Positions 47,370 through 56,559 of a stretch of DNA of 64,000 nucleotides are shown piece after piece (positions within the stretch are counted from its first letter, which is position 1; every line of letters starts with the position of its first letter). Position numbers and translations under genes: made by a program. A model generated the notes under the pieces. The model did not search any database. It saw nothing but the letters and a program-made list of their open reading frames with translations, and had not been told where the DNA came from. This stretch comes from Bryum argenteum (taxonomy: Eukaryota > Streptophyta > Bryopsida > Bryales > Bryaceae), in contig CM073321.1 in the NCBI GenBank assembly GCA_037043015.1, forward strand, positions 6,530,001 through 6,594,000, given 5' to 3'.

Positions 47370-47948
47370 CTAAGCTCGCAAAAGCCGGCGACAATACTTT
47401 CCATCCATCTCAGAGTTGGCGAGAAACTTGCTAACACTTTGATAAGAACAAAGAGGCAAAATGAAGGGCAACAACGCTGTGGAGATATTAGGGATGATGT
47501 TCCGAGAATTAGGAAAGTCCATCTCTCCCTTCCAAGACTTCAGGAAGTAACAACACAAATCACCATTCCGCCTATTCCTCCATTGGCAGTCATCAATCAC
47601 TAGTATGCGATCGGGACGGCAAACTCTCCAATTCGGGTGATCTTTCGTTGAGCGGAGCATAAATTCCTGGCAGTAAGGGTACCAGTTTGGATTGTGGCAC
47701 TTATTCCGTCCATAGACAAATAATAGCTTCGCTCGAATGTCATGGGGAAGCAAATAGTCAATAACAAGACGTAGTCGACCTATAGGCATAGAAGACCAGA
47801 TGCCAACATGAAAGTGCTTAAGGAGAATCCGAAGGAAAGAATGCAGCCCGGACCGTCGACGGATTCTTTTTAAGTCGAACTGAGATGGGTTACTTCCTCC
47901 GTAATCTTCGAAGCAAAGGACACCATTGACTGAGAACACAATCACATT
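47370..47948 (-). CDS. FCP1/HAD-like protein A, catalytic Asp lost (last exon)
   Basis: The exon starts after an acceptor (TTTATGCAG, AG at 47950-47949) and ends at TAG 47370, about 192 residues. The order of blocks is that of the FCP1/NIF-type HAD fold: NVIVFSVNGVLCFED (motif I position), HSFLRILLKHFHVGIWSSM (motif II with the WSS), and RPDRILVIDDCQWRN (the VDD-type acidic motif). Active phosphatases have DxDx(T/V); here the first Asp is Ser and the second Asn, so no phosphatase activity is expected by this mechanism. It may be a binding module. A paralog (protein B) lies directly upstream in the same direction. First exons are not identified. Confidence 0.6.
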   Translation of the reverse strand, partial: NVIVFSVNGVLCFEDYGGSNPSQFDLKRIRRRSGLHSFLRILLKHFHVGIWSSMPIGRLRLVIDYLLPHDIRAKLLFVYGRNKCHNPNWYPYCQEFMLRSTKDHPNWRVCRPDRILVIDDCQWRNRRNGDLCCYFLKSWKGEMDFPNSRNIIPNISTALLPFILPLCSYQSVSKFLANSEMDGKYCRRLLRA

Positions 47949-48300
47949 CTGCATAAATACAACACATTCACAAAATGTTAGCAAAAGAGATTAGGGTTAC
48001 AAGTAGAAGAAGAATATCAGGGGATTCCCTCACGCTGTAAGGACAGACAATCCCTTATAATCGATGGCAGTTAAAATGAACGCATAACAACGAAAGAAAG
48101 ACAATATAAGAGAATGGATAAGAAAAGGATGAGGTCGAACAAAGTGAAACCTTTTGTATGATGTTTGTAGGTTCTAAGTAAACATATATAGATATGGATA
48201 ACCAAGTGGCATACGAAATGAATAACCAAGAGTAATTAGAGAAAACTATTCTTAATGCCACTTACAAGCATTAGTGTCAAAAGATATGGCCCAAGCTACT

Positions 48301-51300
48301 CATCGGGGGATCGCCCCATATAAAAATGCGGATGCTACTTATTGGGAATCGCCCTATAAACAATTCCGGCTGCTAGTTTGAACTGACGATCAGCGTACTC
48401 GGGAACCATAATGAAAGCAATGAAAGGTATGGGGCGGTCGACCCATGGATGTCCCAATTAGAAGTAGTATAGCACAAAATAGAATCTGTACAGGAGACAT
48501 ATGCGAAGTTCGGAGCCTAAAGAGTTATTTTTTACGTAACATGTTGAGGACTTTTCGAGCATCCTCTTCAGACGCTGGCGGTAGACCACCCTCAAGTGGG
48601 TTGTTCATGACAAATTCAGAAACTGTTAGACCCGAATGAAAAAGTCTTTGTAGCCAGGGCTTCAGGACGGAAAGTAAGAAGGTGTCCTGACTTCCTGCCC
48701 AAGAACGAGGGTGTATCGCCGAGTGATTGGCATTCAAAATGCACTTCAGCGGAGTGTCGTCAATTAAGAGAATACAATCAGTGGAACTTAAAGAAAGACG
48801 ACTCCGGACGACACGTAAATCCTTAAGCAAGAGGGGCTTATTAGGTGCCACGAAGTAGGTCGAAGGCGTGCAGTCCTCTTGAGACAGCAGGAAAACCGCA
48901 TCTGGTCGGAACGAGCAACCTTTTGTGATTTTGGTGACCATGTCTTTCACATTCTTCATGGTGGCGGAACTCCAAATGACCATAGATGCATTCGCATAAA
49001 CGAAATTCAGAAGCTCTGTACAGCCCGGTCTTGGAAATACAGGCCTCCCTCCCTTTTTAAAATATTCGCCCCTCCAACAGAGCAACCCATTCAGGTCAAA
49101 CACAACTACGTATCGCGGTGGTAGTACCTTGGCTTTTTCTTCGACTGTCTTGGGCTTCTCGAGCGCCGTTGAGAGCCTCCCTGCAATGATTCATCTATTA
49201 AGTTAGAAGAAAAAATGTGGTTTGGCTTATACCGAAATTAACGAGGGAAGGACAGATTAGTATTTAGAGCATGTTGAGCAAAGAAAAATATATCTAACTA
49301 GAATGGAGGTAAGCAAAAATAACCTACGTAGCCTTATTATCATGACACTCTTTATCTTGCTCCACAGGACTAACCACACTTGGTCCAGCGCATGATACCG
49401 GGCGATCAAGCGATGGCACATTTACATCTGGACCTTGCTCGACCTGGTAACCAGTATTAGTTAATTGCAGAAGCAGACGTTCAAATGCCTTAGGAAGTAC
49501 AGTACATTTTGAGACATCATGTTTAGAATAGAAAGACAAAGAGGGACGCTACAAAAGCGCGTGCAACTTAATTGGCTCTTGAAATCAATTACCTCTTGAA
49601 TAGCCTGTCTTGTAGACTTCCGCACGACCTTTGACGCCACCAATTCCGTAGATACGTTCTCGGAAGGACATCTCAGCTTCTCTCTAGCTTCACCTTCCAT
49701 ATCCAGTTCAGTCGGCGTTCTCATCGGTACGTCCACAGTCGATTGTTTGGTAGAACAGGCAACCATCGACAGAATCTGTAAAGGATCCTTACGAGGCCTA
49801 TTGTATGGATGCGGGGCAGGTGGCACAACTGTGACTGAAGTATCGAGCACCGGTACACCAACATCTGTACCCGAACATTCGAGAAGTACCGGAGACTCGT
49901 TATCGGTATCCGCATCAAGAACAACAGGGGAAACCCGTGCTTCAGGTGGGGATTCTAATCAGTGAACCTTTTCCACTGAACTCATCGGGCGACCCCCCAA
50001 TGATAGATGTAAACTCCCCGAGTCGAGAACATCCGAGTATTCAGAAACGTTGCTGCAACCCACCTCTAGAAGACGGTCCGGCATGGCCGACTCATCAGGG
50101 CCCATGTATTCCTGAAGTCTTCCTCCATCCGAACGCAAAGGAGACGGGTTGCGGAAGGGACTCATCTGAACAAGGTCAACTAAGGAGTCTTTCATGCATG
50201 GGTCCAATGCCAATTCACAGTCGACCGCAGCATCTTTGTATGGTAGTAGATGTTGACTTTCAGACTCCGGAGTTTGGATGGGGCGATCCACCGATGGTTC
50301 TTCTGACCTGGAAACTACAGTATTCAGTGCACCTGATTCCACCCGCTCTGAATCGCGTAGGTCTGCATCGGGTAGAACATTCTCTGAGTCCATGTCCTCA
50401 GCAATTTCATCGTGGACATGTGTAGCGTCTTCGAGTAGAGGCTGGCTGGGAGAACTTGCTGATTCGATTAGGTCAGGAGTGTGGACACAAGCAACGACCG
50501 AACGAGGGGCAGAATTACCTCCGACAATATCCACGGATGTCCTCTTCTTTGAAGGGACGTTGACCTGTATCGAAGCCGTATGAGCGAGCTCGTCACCGAT
50601 TGAAAACTGACTGAAAACGGTGCAGATCAAATGCAAGAAGGTTTTTTGGGATCCTTGAACATCGACTGTGCTCCGCATATTTACTAGCTAAAGATACTGA
50701 ATCCGAATACCCAAAGCCAGGCAAGTCAGCCCAAGAGATGGCATCAGTGAGATCAGCATCATACTCACGAAGATCCCCGACATACACATTCTCATACACG
50801 ATCATTTCCTGCACGACAAGATTATTATCTTGAAATTTGGGTGTCTATGAAATTATTGAGGAAGTATGTAATTAATTCGTTTAGATTGGGGTAACTATGT
50901 ATTTAATAGCAGTATAGTTCATTGTCATACCGTGTTTGATTCCCTCTGAGAACCACCAACTTCGTCATGAGCACTTGACTCAAATCCCAGAGACCGTGCA
51001 GCTGTCGGCTTGTTAGAAGTTGAAGCCTCGATCGGTGCAGACGCCTCTTCATCGCTTCGACGTCATCTACTTGTGTGATACCTGACCCTGGCCATCATTT
51101 CCACGACCCTCGTCGGTATCGTCGGCGACACCCAGACCTTCATCTTCGCCAGGCTCTTCGTCAACGTCGTCATTGGTATCTGCAAGAAGTTGTGTCAGAC
51201 GTCTGCTGGATCGTGCGCTTGCATCTTTGATGACGACCTCTCACATTGATCTTGCAAGTTGAGTGGAGGGAGCGATCGCTTCGGCGTTGTCCACAAACTC

Positions 51301-51433
51301 CAATACAATTGCAGTGTTCGTCTGAGGAAGATGAACAAGGAGACATCGGTCGGTCGCCCCATACAATGAATAGCAGATGCAAATAATAAATGACAGAGAT
51401 ACGAAATCGGAGACATCGGTCGATCGCCCCATA
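48301..51433. repeat. Dispersed 20-bp palindromes, group 1
   Basis: Copies at 48301, 48428, 49396, 49983, 50277, 51344 and 51414, each about 20 bp, for example CATCGGGGGATCGCCCCATA and CATCGGTCGATCGCCCCATA. The last two lie in a 70-bp tandem duplication. Three to four copies fall inside the putative exons of FCP1-like protein B. Confidence 0.75.
48525..50820 (-). CDS. FCP1/HAD-like protein B with long disordered N-terminus
   Basis: Exons recognised: about 50814-50690 (uncertain), 50678-49593, 49548 to about 49330, and 49180-48525. The last exon carries the FCP1-type HAD domain: YVVVFDLNGLLCWRGEYF, then ASMVIWSSATMKNVKDM, then CILLIDDTPLKCILN. Motif I is DLNG rather than DLDE/T, so the general acid Asp is Asn; catalytic activity is doubtful. 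The preceding about 430 residues are acidic, Ser/Pro-rich and without a fold, and are interrupted by an in-frame TGA at about 49959. Several copies of the 20-bp palindrome lie in this coding region and are read as SVDRPIQT (50277-50296), GGRPMSS (49983-50002) and SLDRPVS (49396-49415). FCP1-type enzymes usually act on phosphorylated RNA polymerase II tails. Pseudogene status is possible. Confidence 0.5.
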
Positions 51434-52124
51434 GTATGATTAGCAGAGGCAGGGGAGAAAATACAGGAAAGCAAATTCAGTGTAGCGAGGAATTAAATCA
51501 CATTCTTACCAATCCAATATTTGTGATGTTGGGTCCACCATGGACGTTGATCAAGAGTACGCCATCCCTAATGAAAGACTTGAGAATCTCCGCAGCAGTG
51601 CTCAGATTCAAGAACGGCTCGACAGGATGTCGCCACTGTCGGTCCGCAATATCCTTCTTCCACACTCTCGCTCGATATACTCCTTCCAAAGAAGACCCAG
51701 TAGTATGTTTCTTCGTCATCACCCAGTAGTCGAATGCCTCTTGCCTACGCTCTTCGGGGTTCTTCGCAAAGACAAAGACTATGTATGCAACATAGTCTCG
51801 TCTGATGCTGCTCGAGGGGAAATCATCATCTGGTTGAGGAATGTAGTGAATGACGTGGTAGTCCCAGGGCTGCGACTTAAGTCTTGCGGACCGCGATTGA
51901 ATCTCCTTCACGATTTCCACCATGCCGTCAAGATCCGTCACAATGATAGCCGCTGCAATACAAGTGATGCGCTTCTTCTCGTCGAGCTCCTCGCAGGCAT
52001 CAAAAATGCCAGTAAGTCTTCTGCCCTCCATCAGTCTAGCCTCAGTCTTGCCTTCAATAGTGGTGAAGCAGAAACAGAAAATCAGAACCTTGATATCTCT
52101 ATCAGCTAACCATTCTCTGGTCAC
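51245..52124 (-). pseudogene. DNA N6/N4-methyltransferase-like domain
   Basis: Minus-strand frame 52124-51510, joined through GL/GTAAGA and CTCAG/ACG splice signals (phase 0) to a small exon 51321-51245. The layout resembles the C-terminal half of beta-class DNA amino-methyltransferases: a hydrophobic strand and helix (AAAIIVTDLDGMVEIVKE), an aromatic strand with YVAYIVFVFAKNPEERR, the segment RQWRHPVEPFLNL where active enzymes have HP(T/V)EKP, and GVLLINVHGGPNIT where they have VLDPFxGxGT. The SAM-site Phe-x-Gly is not well kept (VHGG), so binding is uncertain. The frame upstream continues through TAG at 52128-52130 into the next entry. The call is from motif order only. Confidence 0.35.
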
Positions 52125-52127
52125 TTG

Positions 52128-52958
52128 CTATTGGATAGAGAAATTGAGATCTCCTCTGAGCCAATCAAAAGTCTGGCACTTGTATGATTTGCTGAAGAGT
52201 TCTTGAGGAGTCTGTTCGACAGGAGCCGCTTTGACCGCTGCATAAGATAGAAGGAGAGATTTGATGTTCGAAGGAAGGTCACTGTCTTTGGGATTCTTCA
52301 CCAAGTTGTTGGTGCGTAGTTTGAGAAAATCCTCTCCCCCCGGTGAAGACTGTACTTTGTCAAGTAAAGACATCATGATACTGCAATCAATCTTCTTCTC
52401 ACGCTCGAACTTGTCCCAATCCGCAGCAGCGTAAGGAATGTACTCCGGCTTCTTGCTTGGAAGAGGTTTGCTCTCTACTAAGTACAAGAGTTCATTCTTG
52501 AGGACTTGTAACCTCTTCTCCGTGTTGCAAAAGTCAACCATAGACATCAACGTCGCAGGTTCAGACTTGGAGTTCGTGCTCTTTACGCAAATTTTCTTCT
52601 TCTGGATGTATTGCGCCACTGTAGGGACATCTTCATTCCGCATCCCATGGAGAATTTTCAAGTCGTTCTCGATGAACGACTTCCTCGGATTAACAGCGAC
52701 TTCATGTGGAGTCGGTTCCCTACCCCATTGATCAGGAAGCCTCCCTGCCAACCACTCTTTCTGAATCTGAACCCAAACTTGGAAGTCGGGATCATCAAGA
52801 TAAAGCAGTTGAACTCTTCCATCTCCTCCGTTCTTTCTTTGAGTACCGTTACCAGCAAAGATGGCCTTCAGTTGAGGAAGGAATTCAATCTGCAGCGAAT
52901 GCCCAAATACATTTGGTAAACATGCGAAGTAATGGCAACCTGACACTACGATAGTCAT
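52128..52958 (-). pseudogene. Middle region of the ParB/methyltransferase-like gene
   Basis: A 270-codon minus-strand frame in the same frame as the methyltransferase-like part, separated only by TAG 52128. It contains GRVQLLYLDDPDFQVWVQIQ, where DDPDF might stand for the DPPY catalytic motif, and a long Lys/Glu-rich part without a clear domain. The likely intron at about 53106-52943 joins it to the ParB-like part, but the phases I can derive do not agree, so either a frameshift or another splice site is involved. Confidence 0.35.
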
Positions 52959-53013
52959 TAGAAAGCAGAACTATTATTGGAAAACTGCAAACTTGAGTCT
53001 TATATGATCATCG

Positions 53014-54450
53014 CTAAGGCATCGGGGGATCGCCCGATGCTGGACAAGAAATTATGAATCCTCTTAACCTACAATAATGAGTTATCTTGGCGGAGGAGAA
53101 TGATCTGACCTTAAACTTGTCGGAGTGAACGCGCCCACAGAGAGCTGGAGGAGGTTTTCCGCAATTCGTCCAAGAGACACGAGCATTAGAGAGTTGCTCA
53201 ATAAAAGTCTGTTCAGTCCTCTCCCCAACAACATCTTGATTCAGGACTCGGGAAAGATAGAGGAGCTTCTTATGGTTGGACTGATGGCACCACACAGGTA
53301 TCATGGCGAAGTTCGATAGCAGATTCTTCTTGAGGTCCGAAATATGTTTTGGACCAAGCACGATTTTCTTGTGAGCTTCAACAGTGTGCTGGCCACCAGT
53401 AATGAAGAAGTGCGTATCTGCTGTGATCTCGCTCTCAACTGGTGCACGGTCGAAGTAAACCGGAGTACCTTTATTACCGGAGGCCTTCAGCGGTAAGACA
53501 ACCACCTAAGCTCGGACGAGACTTATATCGGGGACAATGTCTATTGCCATCATTAAATGCTTAAGCCGATCCGGTACGAGCCCACGATAGACCATCTTCC
53601 CCGCTTCTGCAAGGTGCAACTTCGAGTAATTCACAAGCAGGTCAGTACCTAGAGGCCTCTGAAATGCTCCAGTCCCCGCCCCAAGTGCCTGACGATGAAT
53701 ATACAGAGGGCTAAAAACCTTGTCGTAGAGCATCCTGATTTCCTCTCTTCGTTCAGCTGTGAGAAGTTTCATGTCCTTATCAGTGTAAGTGACAGCCTCT
53801 TCAATAGTCAGTTCCTTCTTAGTGTCAGCTTTTGACTTCTTCCCTGCTGGAGCCTTACTTCTGTCCGTTCTCAGCTTCACTGGCGACTTTCGTTTCTTGG
53901 TAGGCGTCACATTATTCGGGGGAGGCTCCTTGGCAGCAACTGCGGATTCGTGCTGGGCCTCGAGCATTATATCCCAGCCTACATTGAGGTTGGCATGAGT
54001 GATTCTCGGATCCTCGTCCACATCTAATTCCTTTCCTTTGCAAATGTCCGAAAGTGCGTAATCTAACTTTCGGACATCGAGGCGCAGCCCATATAGTCGG
54101 TCTGGAGGACGTCCTATGAGTGCATCTTCGTGAACAACCTGGAAAATGAATGGCCATTTTGTCATTCGCTACTTCTAAGTGCAATACCTCCATGCCGGTG
54201 CTCGTAGTTTGGTTTTTTCCATTTGCACTGGTAATTATCGGAACTATTTTAGCCCTGCCAGTTGGAAGCTTCTTCCAGATGAATCCCCAGCCTCCAATTG
54301 ACGGCAGCACACTATATACTGCTGGGACTTTACTCTTATCAGGCATAAGCAGGTTCTCGTCACGAAGACAGAATTCGACAAAGCGACCGGTTCGAATCGG
54401 ACGCAAGTCCTCCGGGGCTTCTTGAAATGATGGAAGTCTGAAGAAAGCAA
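53014..54450 (-). pseudogene. ParB/sulfiredoxin-like N-terminal part of the same gene
   Basis: Exon 54450-54196 (GRFVEFCLRDENLLMPDKSK, WGFIWKKLPTGRAKIVPI) joins through a short intron (donor GAG/GTATTG, acceptor CCAG at about 54139) in phase 0 to the exon 54138-53107. A Lys/Pro-rich, nuclear-signal-like stretch (TPTKKRKSPVKLR) lies at about 53895. The ParB-like core follows: VPDRLKHLMMAIDIVPDISL, TAG at 53506-53508, VVVLPLKASG, then HFFITGGQHTVEAHKKIV, where GGQHT-x-x-A fits the second ParB box, and WCHQSNHKKLLYLSRVLNQD. In bacteria ParB-type domains are found fused to DNA methylases, which supports reading the downstream part as a methylase. The TAG is a likely inactivating change. Confidence 0.45.
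53020..53039. repeat. 20-bp palindrome inside a putative intron
   Basis: CATCGGGGGATCGCCCGATG, near-perfect dyad, between the ParB-like exon and the next exon. Confidence 0.75.
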
Positions 54451-54491
54451 AGCTGAGAATTAGGATCTGAACAGAGAGACATGCTTATTTA

Positions 54492-55246
54492 CATGGGGCG
54501 ATCAACCGATGATGACGTCCGTATAACGATACACCCGTGGTATGGAATGACCCACTCGGTTAATTGCGATTCAGAATTCCAATTCACTTGTCCTTTCTAT
54601 TGTAAACAGTCATCGGTCGACCGCCCGATGGACAGTGGGAACACGATTAAAACAAATCATTAATTCAATACTTAGAAACACAGGTTTTCCTGCATCGGGC
54701 GATCAACCGATAAATCAGGCTGGTCATCATCCGGATTCTAGAGGCTACGCACTTTTGGATTAAATCCTGTTTCTGAGTCTCAGTTCCATCATGTGACCAA
54801 CCGTATTGCATCGGTCGATCGCCCCATGTCCGCTGAGATTTACTATAAGAGAACAGCAGAATCACTGAATATAGATTGACTGGTTGTCTGTCATCGGGCG
54901 GTCCACCGATGAATAGGCTTGGTTGTCTGGCATCGGGCGATTGACCGATGCATAGGACTGGTTAGCTGTTCAGTGCATCGGTCGATCGCCCCATGTCCAA
55001 TGAGAATTTTTATAACGGAACAACAGTATCTGGTGATAGAGATGGACTGGCTGTCTGGCATCGAGCGATCGATCGATGTATAGAACTGGAGGTCTGACAT
55101 CGGGCGATCGACCGATGTTTAGGACTACTTAACTGTTCTGTGCATCGGTCGACCGCCCCATACACTGACCGAAAAACTTACAGAAGTAATATCAGCGAGA
55201 ACAACTACGTCCTAATAGTCGTCCTCCATCGGGCAATCGACCTATA
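54492..55246. repeat. Dense array of 20-bp palindromes with 167-bp higher-order period
   Basis: Eleven copies start at 54492, 54611, 54693, 54809, 54892, 54931, 54976, 55059, 55098, 55143 and 55227. From 54809 the spacing repeats as 83, 39, 45, 83, 39, 45, 84, so three palindromes form one 167-bp monomer present at least twice. Examples: CATCGGTCGATCGCCCCATG (54809 and 54976), CATCGGGCGATCGACCGATG (55098). Spacer sequence between corresponding copies is similar but more diverged than the palindromes. Confidence 0.8.
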
Positions 55247-55411
55247 TGCTGAAATCAGTGCTCAGAGATTGTGCGTATCGTACACAGTTCATCGTACAAA
55301 CAGATACTGCGCTAGAAAACACAAGAAATTGCTGCATCGGTTGATCCGCAACTGAATCCCAGAATCCTAATGACATTCATTCTCAGATAGACACAAGAGC
55401 ACAAAGTGAAC

Positions 55412-55600
55412 TTATTTCACATTCGGAGGATCCGTACAGTCGGGATTTGCTTCTTCAGTCATTGCTTTTTCGCCGAGTAATTCCTTGTTTCGCTTCTCGA
55501 ACACTTTTTGAACTAGATCAGGACGACGGCCACGAATCCGAGCAGTTTGCTTTGTACGCGCCAGAACTTTAACAAACCTGAGGCCGAACTGTCTACACAA
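55412..55600 (-). CDS. Short exon with histone H3-tail sequence ARTKQTAR
   Basis: Minus-strand frame ending at TAA 55412. After a plausible acceptor (GGCCTCAG, before 55580) it reads FVKVLARTKQTARIRGRRPD followed by LVQKVFEKRNKELLGEKAMT and ends 20 residues later in an acidic, Pro-rich tail. ARTKQTAR is identical to residues 1-8 of histone H3; what follows differs from H3 (IRGRRPD instead of KSTGGKAP), so it is not a histone gene. The peptide is internal (Leu before Ala), unlike real H3 where Ala is N-terminal after Met removal. Function unknown. It lies at the 5' end of the minus-strand gene block and may be a first coding exon of the ParB-like gene or a separate small protein. Confidence 0.4.
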   Translation of the reverse strand: MCRQFGLRFVKVLARTKQTARIRGRRPDLVQKVFEKRNKELLGEKAMTEEANPDCTDPPNVK

Positions 55601-55639
55601 ACTGCATTTGAGGAAAAAAAACCGCTTCATCAGTACTCT

Positions 55640-56340
55640 ATTCTATTTCAAAATGAGTCTGAAAATGCGAGATTTAGGGTTTGGCTTTTAAAAATCAGAG
55701 TTCTTCAATCAACGAAGGAAGCAACGTAAAAAAATTAGGAGGCAAGCTATCGCACCTCTCGAACTTTGAAATACAACCGGAAGCAGCTAACATACGTCTA
55801 AAACATGAATCCGAAGGCAATGAAGCATTTTGTTAGATGGAACACAAACCACATCATCCACAGATCAACTTCTTCAACCCATTCCGAAGAATAACCTAAA
55901 AAACAACTCAATTCTGGAATCGCTAAGACTCTGAAAACGCAATTGCAATGCAAGTGAAGAATCATAATACCCCTAAACACAACGAAGACAATCAAACATA
56001 AGTGAACAATGAGCAATCGGCAAAGCATTGGGAGATTCAAACCTCCGATGCGCAGCAGCTGCTTCGAAGCTTCACTTCACGGCGCTCTAGCACACGGGCA
56101 GGGATTCAACAACACATGCGCATTGGCACGCACGCAATGGCACTCACGCAGCGGTTTCAGAATTGAAGCAAGAATCACGCAATGGCACGCACGCAGCGGA
56201 AGCAGAATTCAAGCAAAAAAAACAAATGAACGCAACGCGCGCTCACAGCTCACAACAGCAAGCGCGGGAAATGACTTTGTGACGTCACGCCGCTAAATCT
56301 ACTCATTACGCCGCCACCTTCAGTCATGACGACCCTGCAC
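55640..56340. promoter_or_regulatory. Probable 5' region of the minus-strand block
   Basis: No coding signature. A 44-bp imperfect tandem duplication (ACGCAATGGCACTCACGCAG at 56133, ACGCAATGGCACGCACGCAG at 56177) and a TGACGTCA box (56279-56286, the bZIP-type palindrome) lie upstream of the minus-strand genes. Promoter role is inference. Confidence 0.3.
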
Positions 56341-56450
56341 AATCATACTTTCATTGTCCTCTATCACTTCGTTGTCATATATTTATACGTACAAAATACA
56401 ATATATTCATACCCTTACCTTCGCTATCAATTATATTCTGGCTAATAATA

Positions 56451-56555
56451 ATACATTGGCTAATATTTATACCCTTACCTTGGCTAATATTTATACCCTT
56501 ATCTTGGCTAATATTTATACCTTAGCTGATATTTATACCCTTACCTTGGCTTCAA
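56451..56555. repeat. 24-bp minisatellite
   Basis: TTGGCTAATATTTATACCCT plus TACC is repeated four times with small changes. Confidence 0.9.
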
Positions 56556-56559
56556 GAAA

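Noticed and set aside
51540..52206. Plus-strand 189-codon frame
   Set aside because: It is the antisense of the methyltransferase-like minus-strand frame and shows no domain.
14353..53508. TAG reassigned to an amino acid in this organism
   Set aside because: The intact COMMD2-like gene ends in TAG at the expected length, so TAG appears to act as a stop.
31520..55246. CRISPR-like array of regularly spaced palindromic repeats
   Set aside because: Spacers are themselves repeated and spacing is uneven; the setting is a eukaryotic nuclear genome and no Cas-like gene is present.
55412..55600. A histone H3 gene
   Set aside because: Only the first eight H3 residues match; the histone fold is absent.
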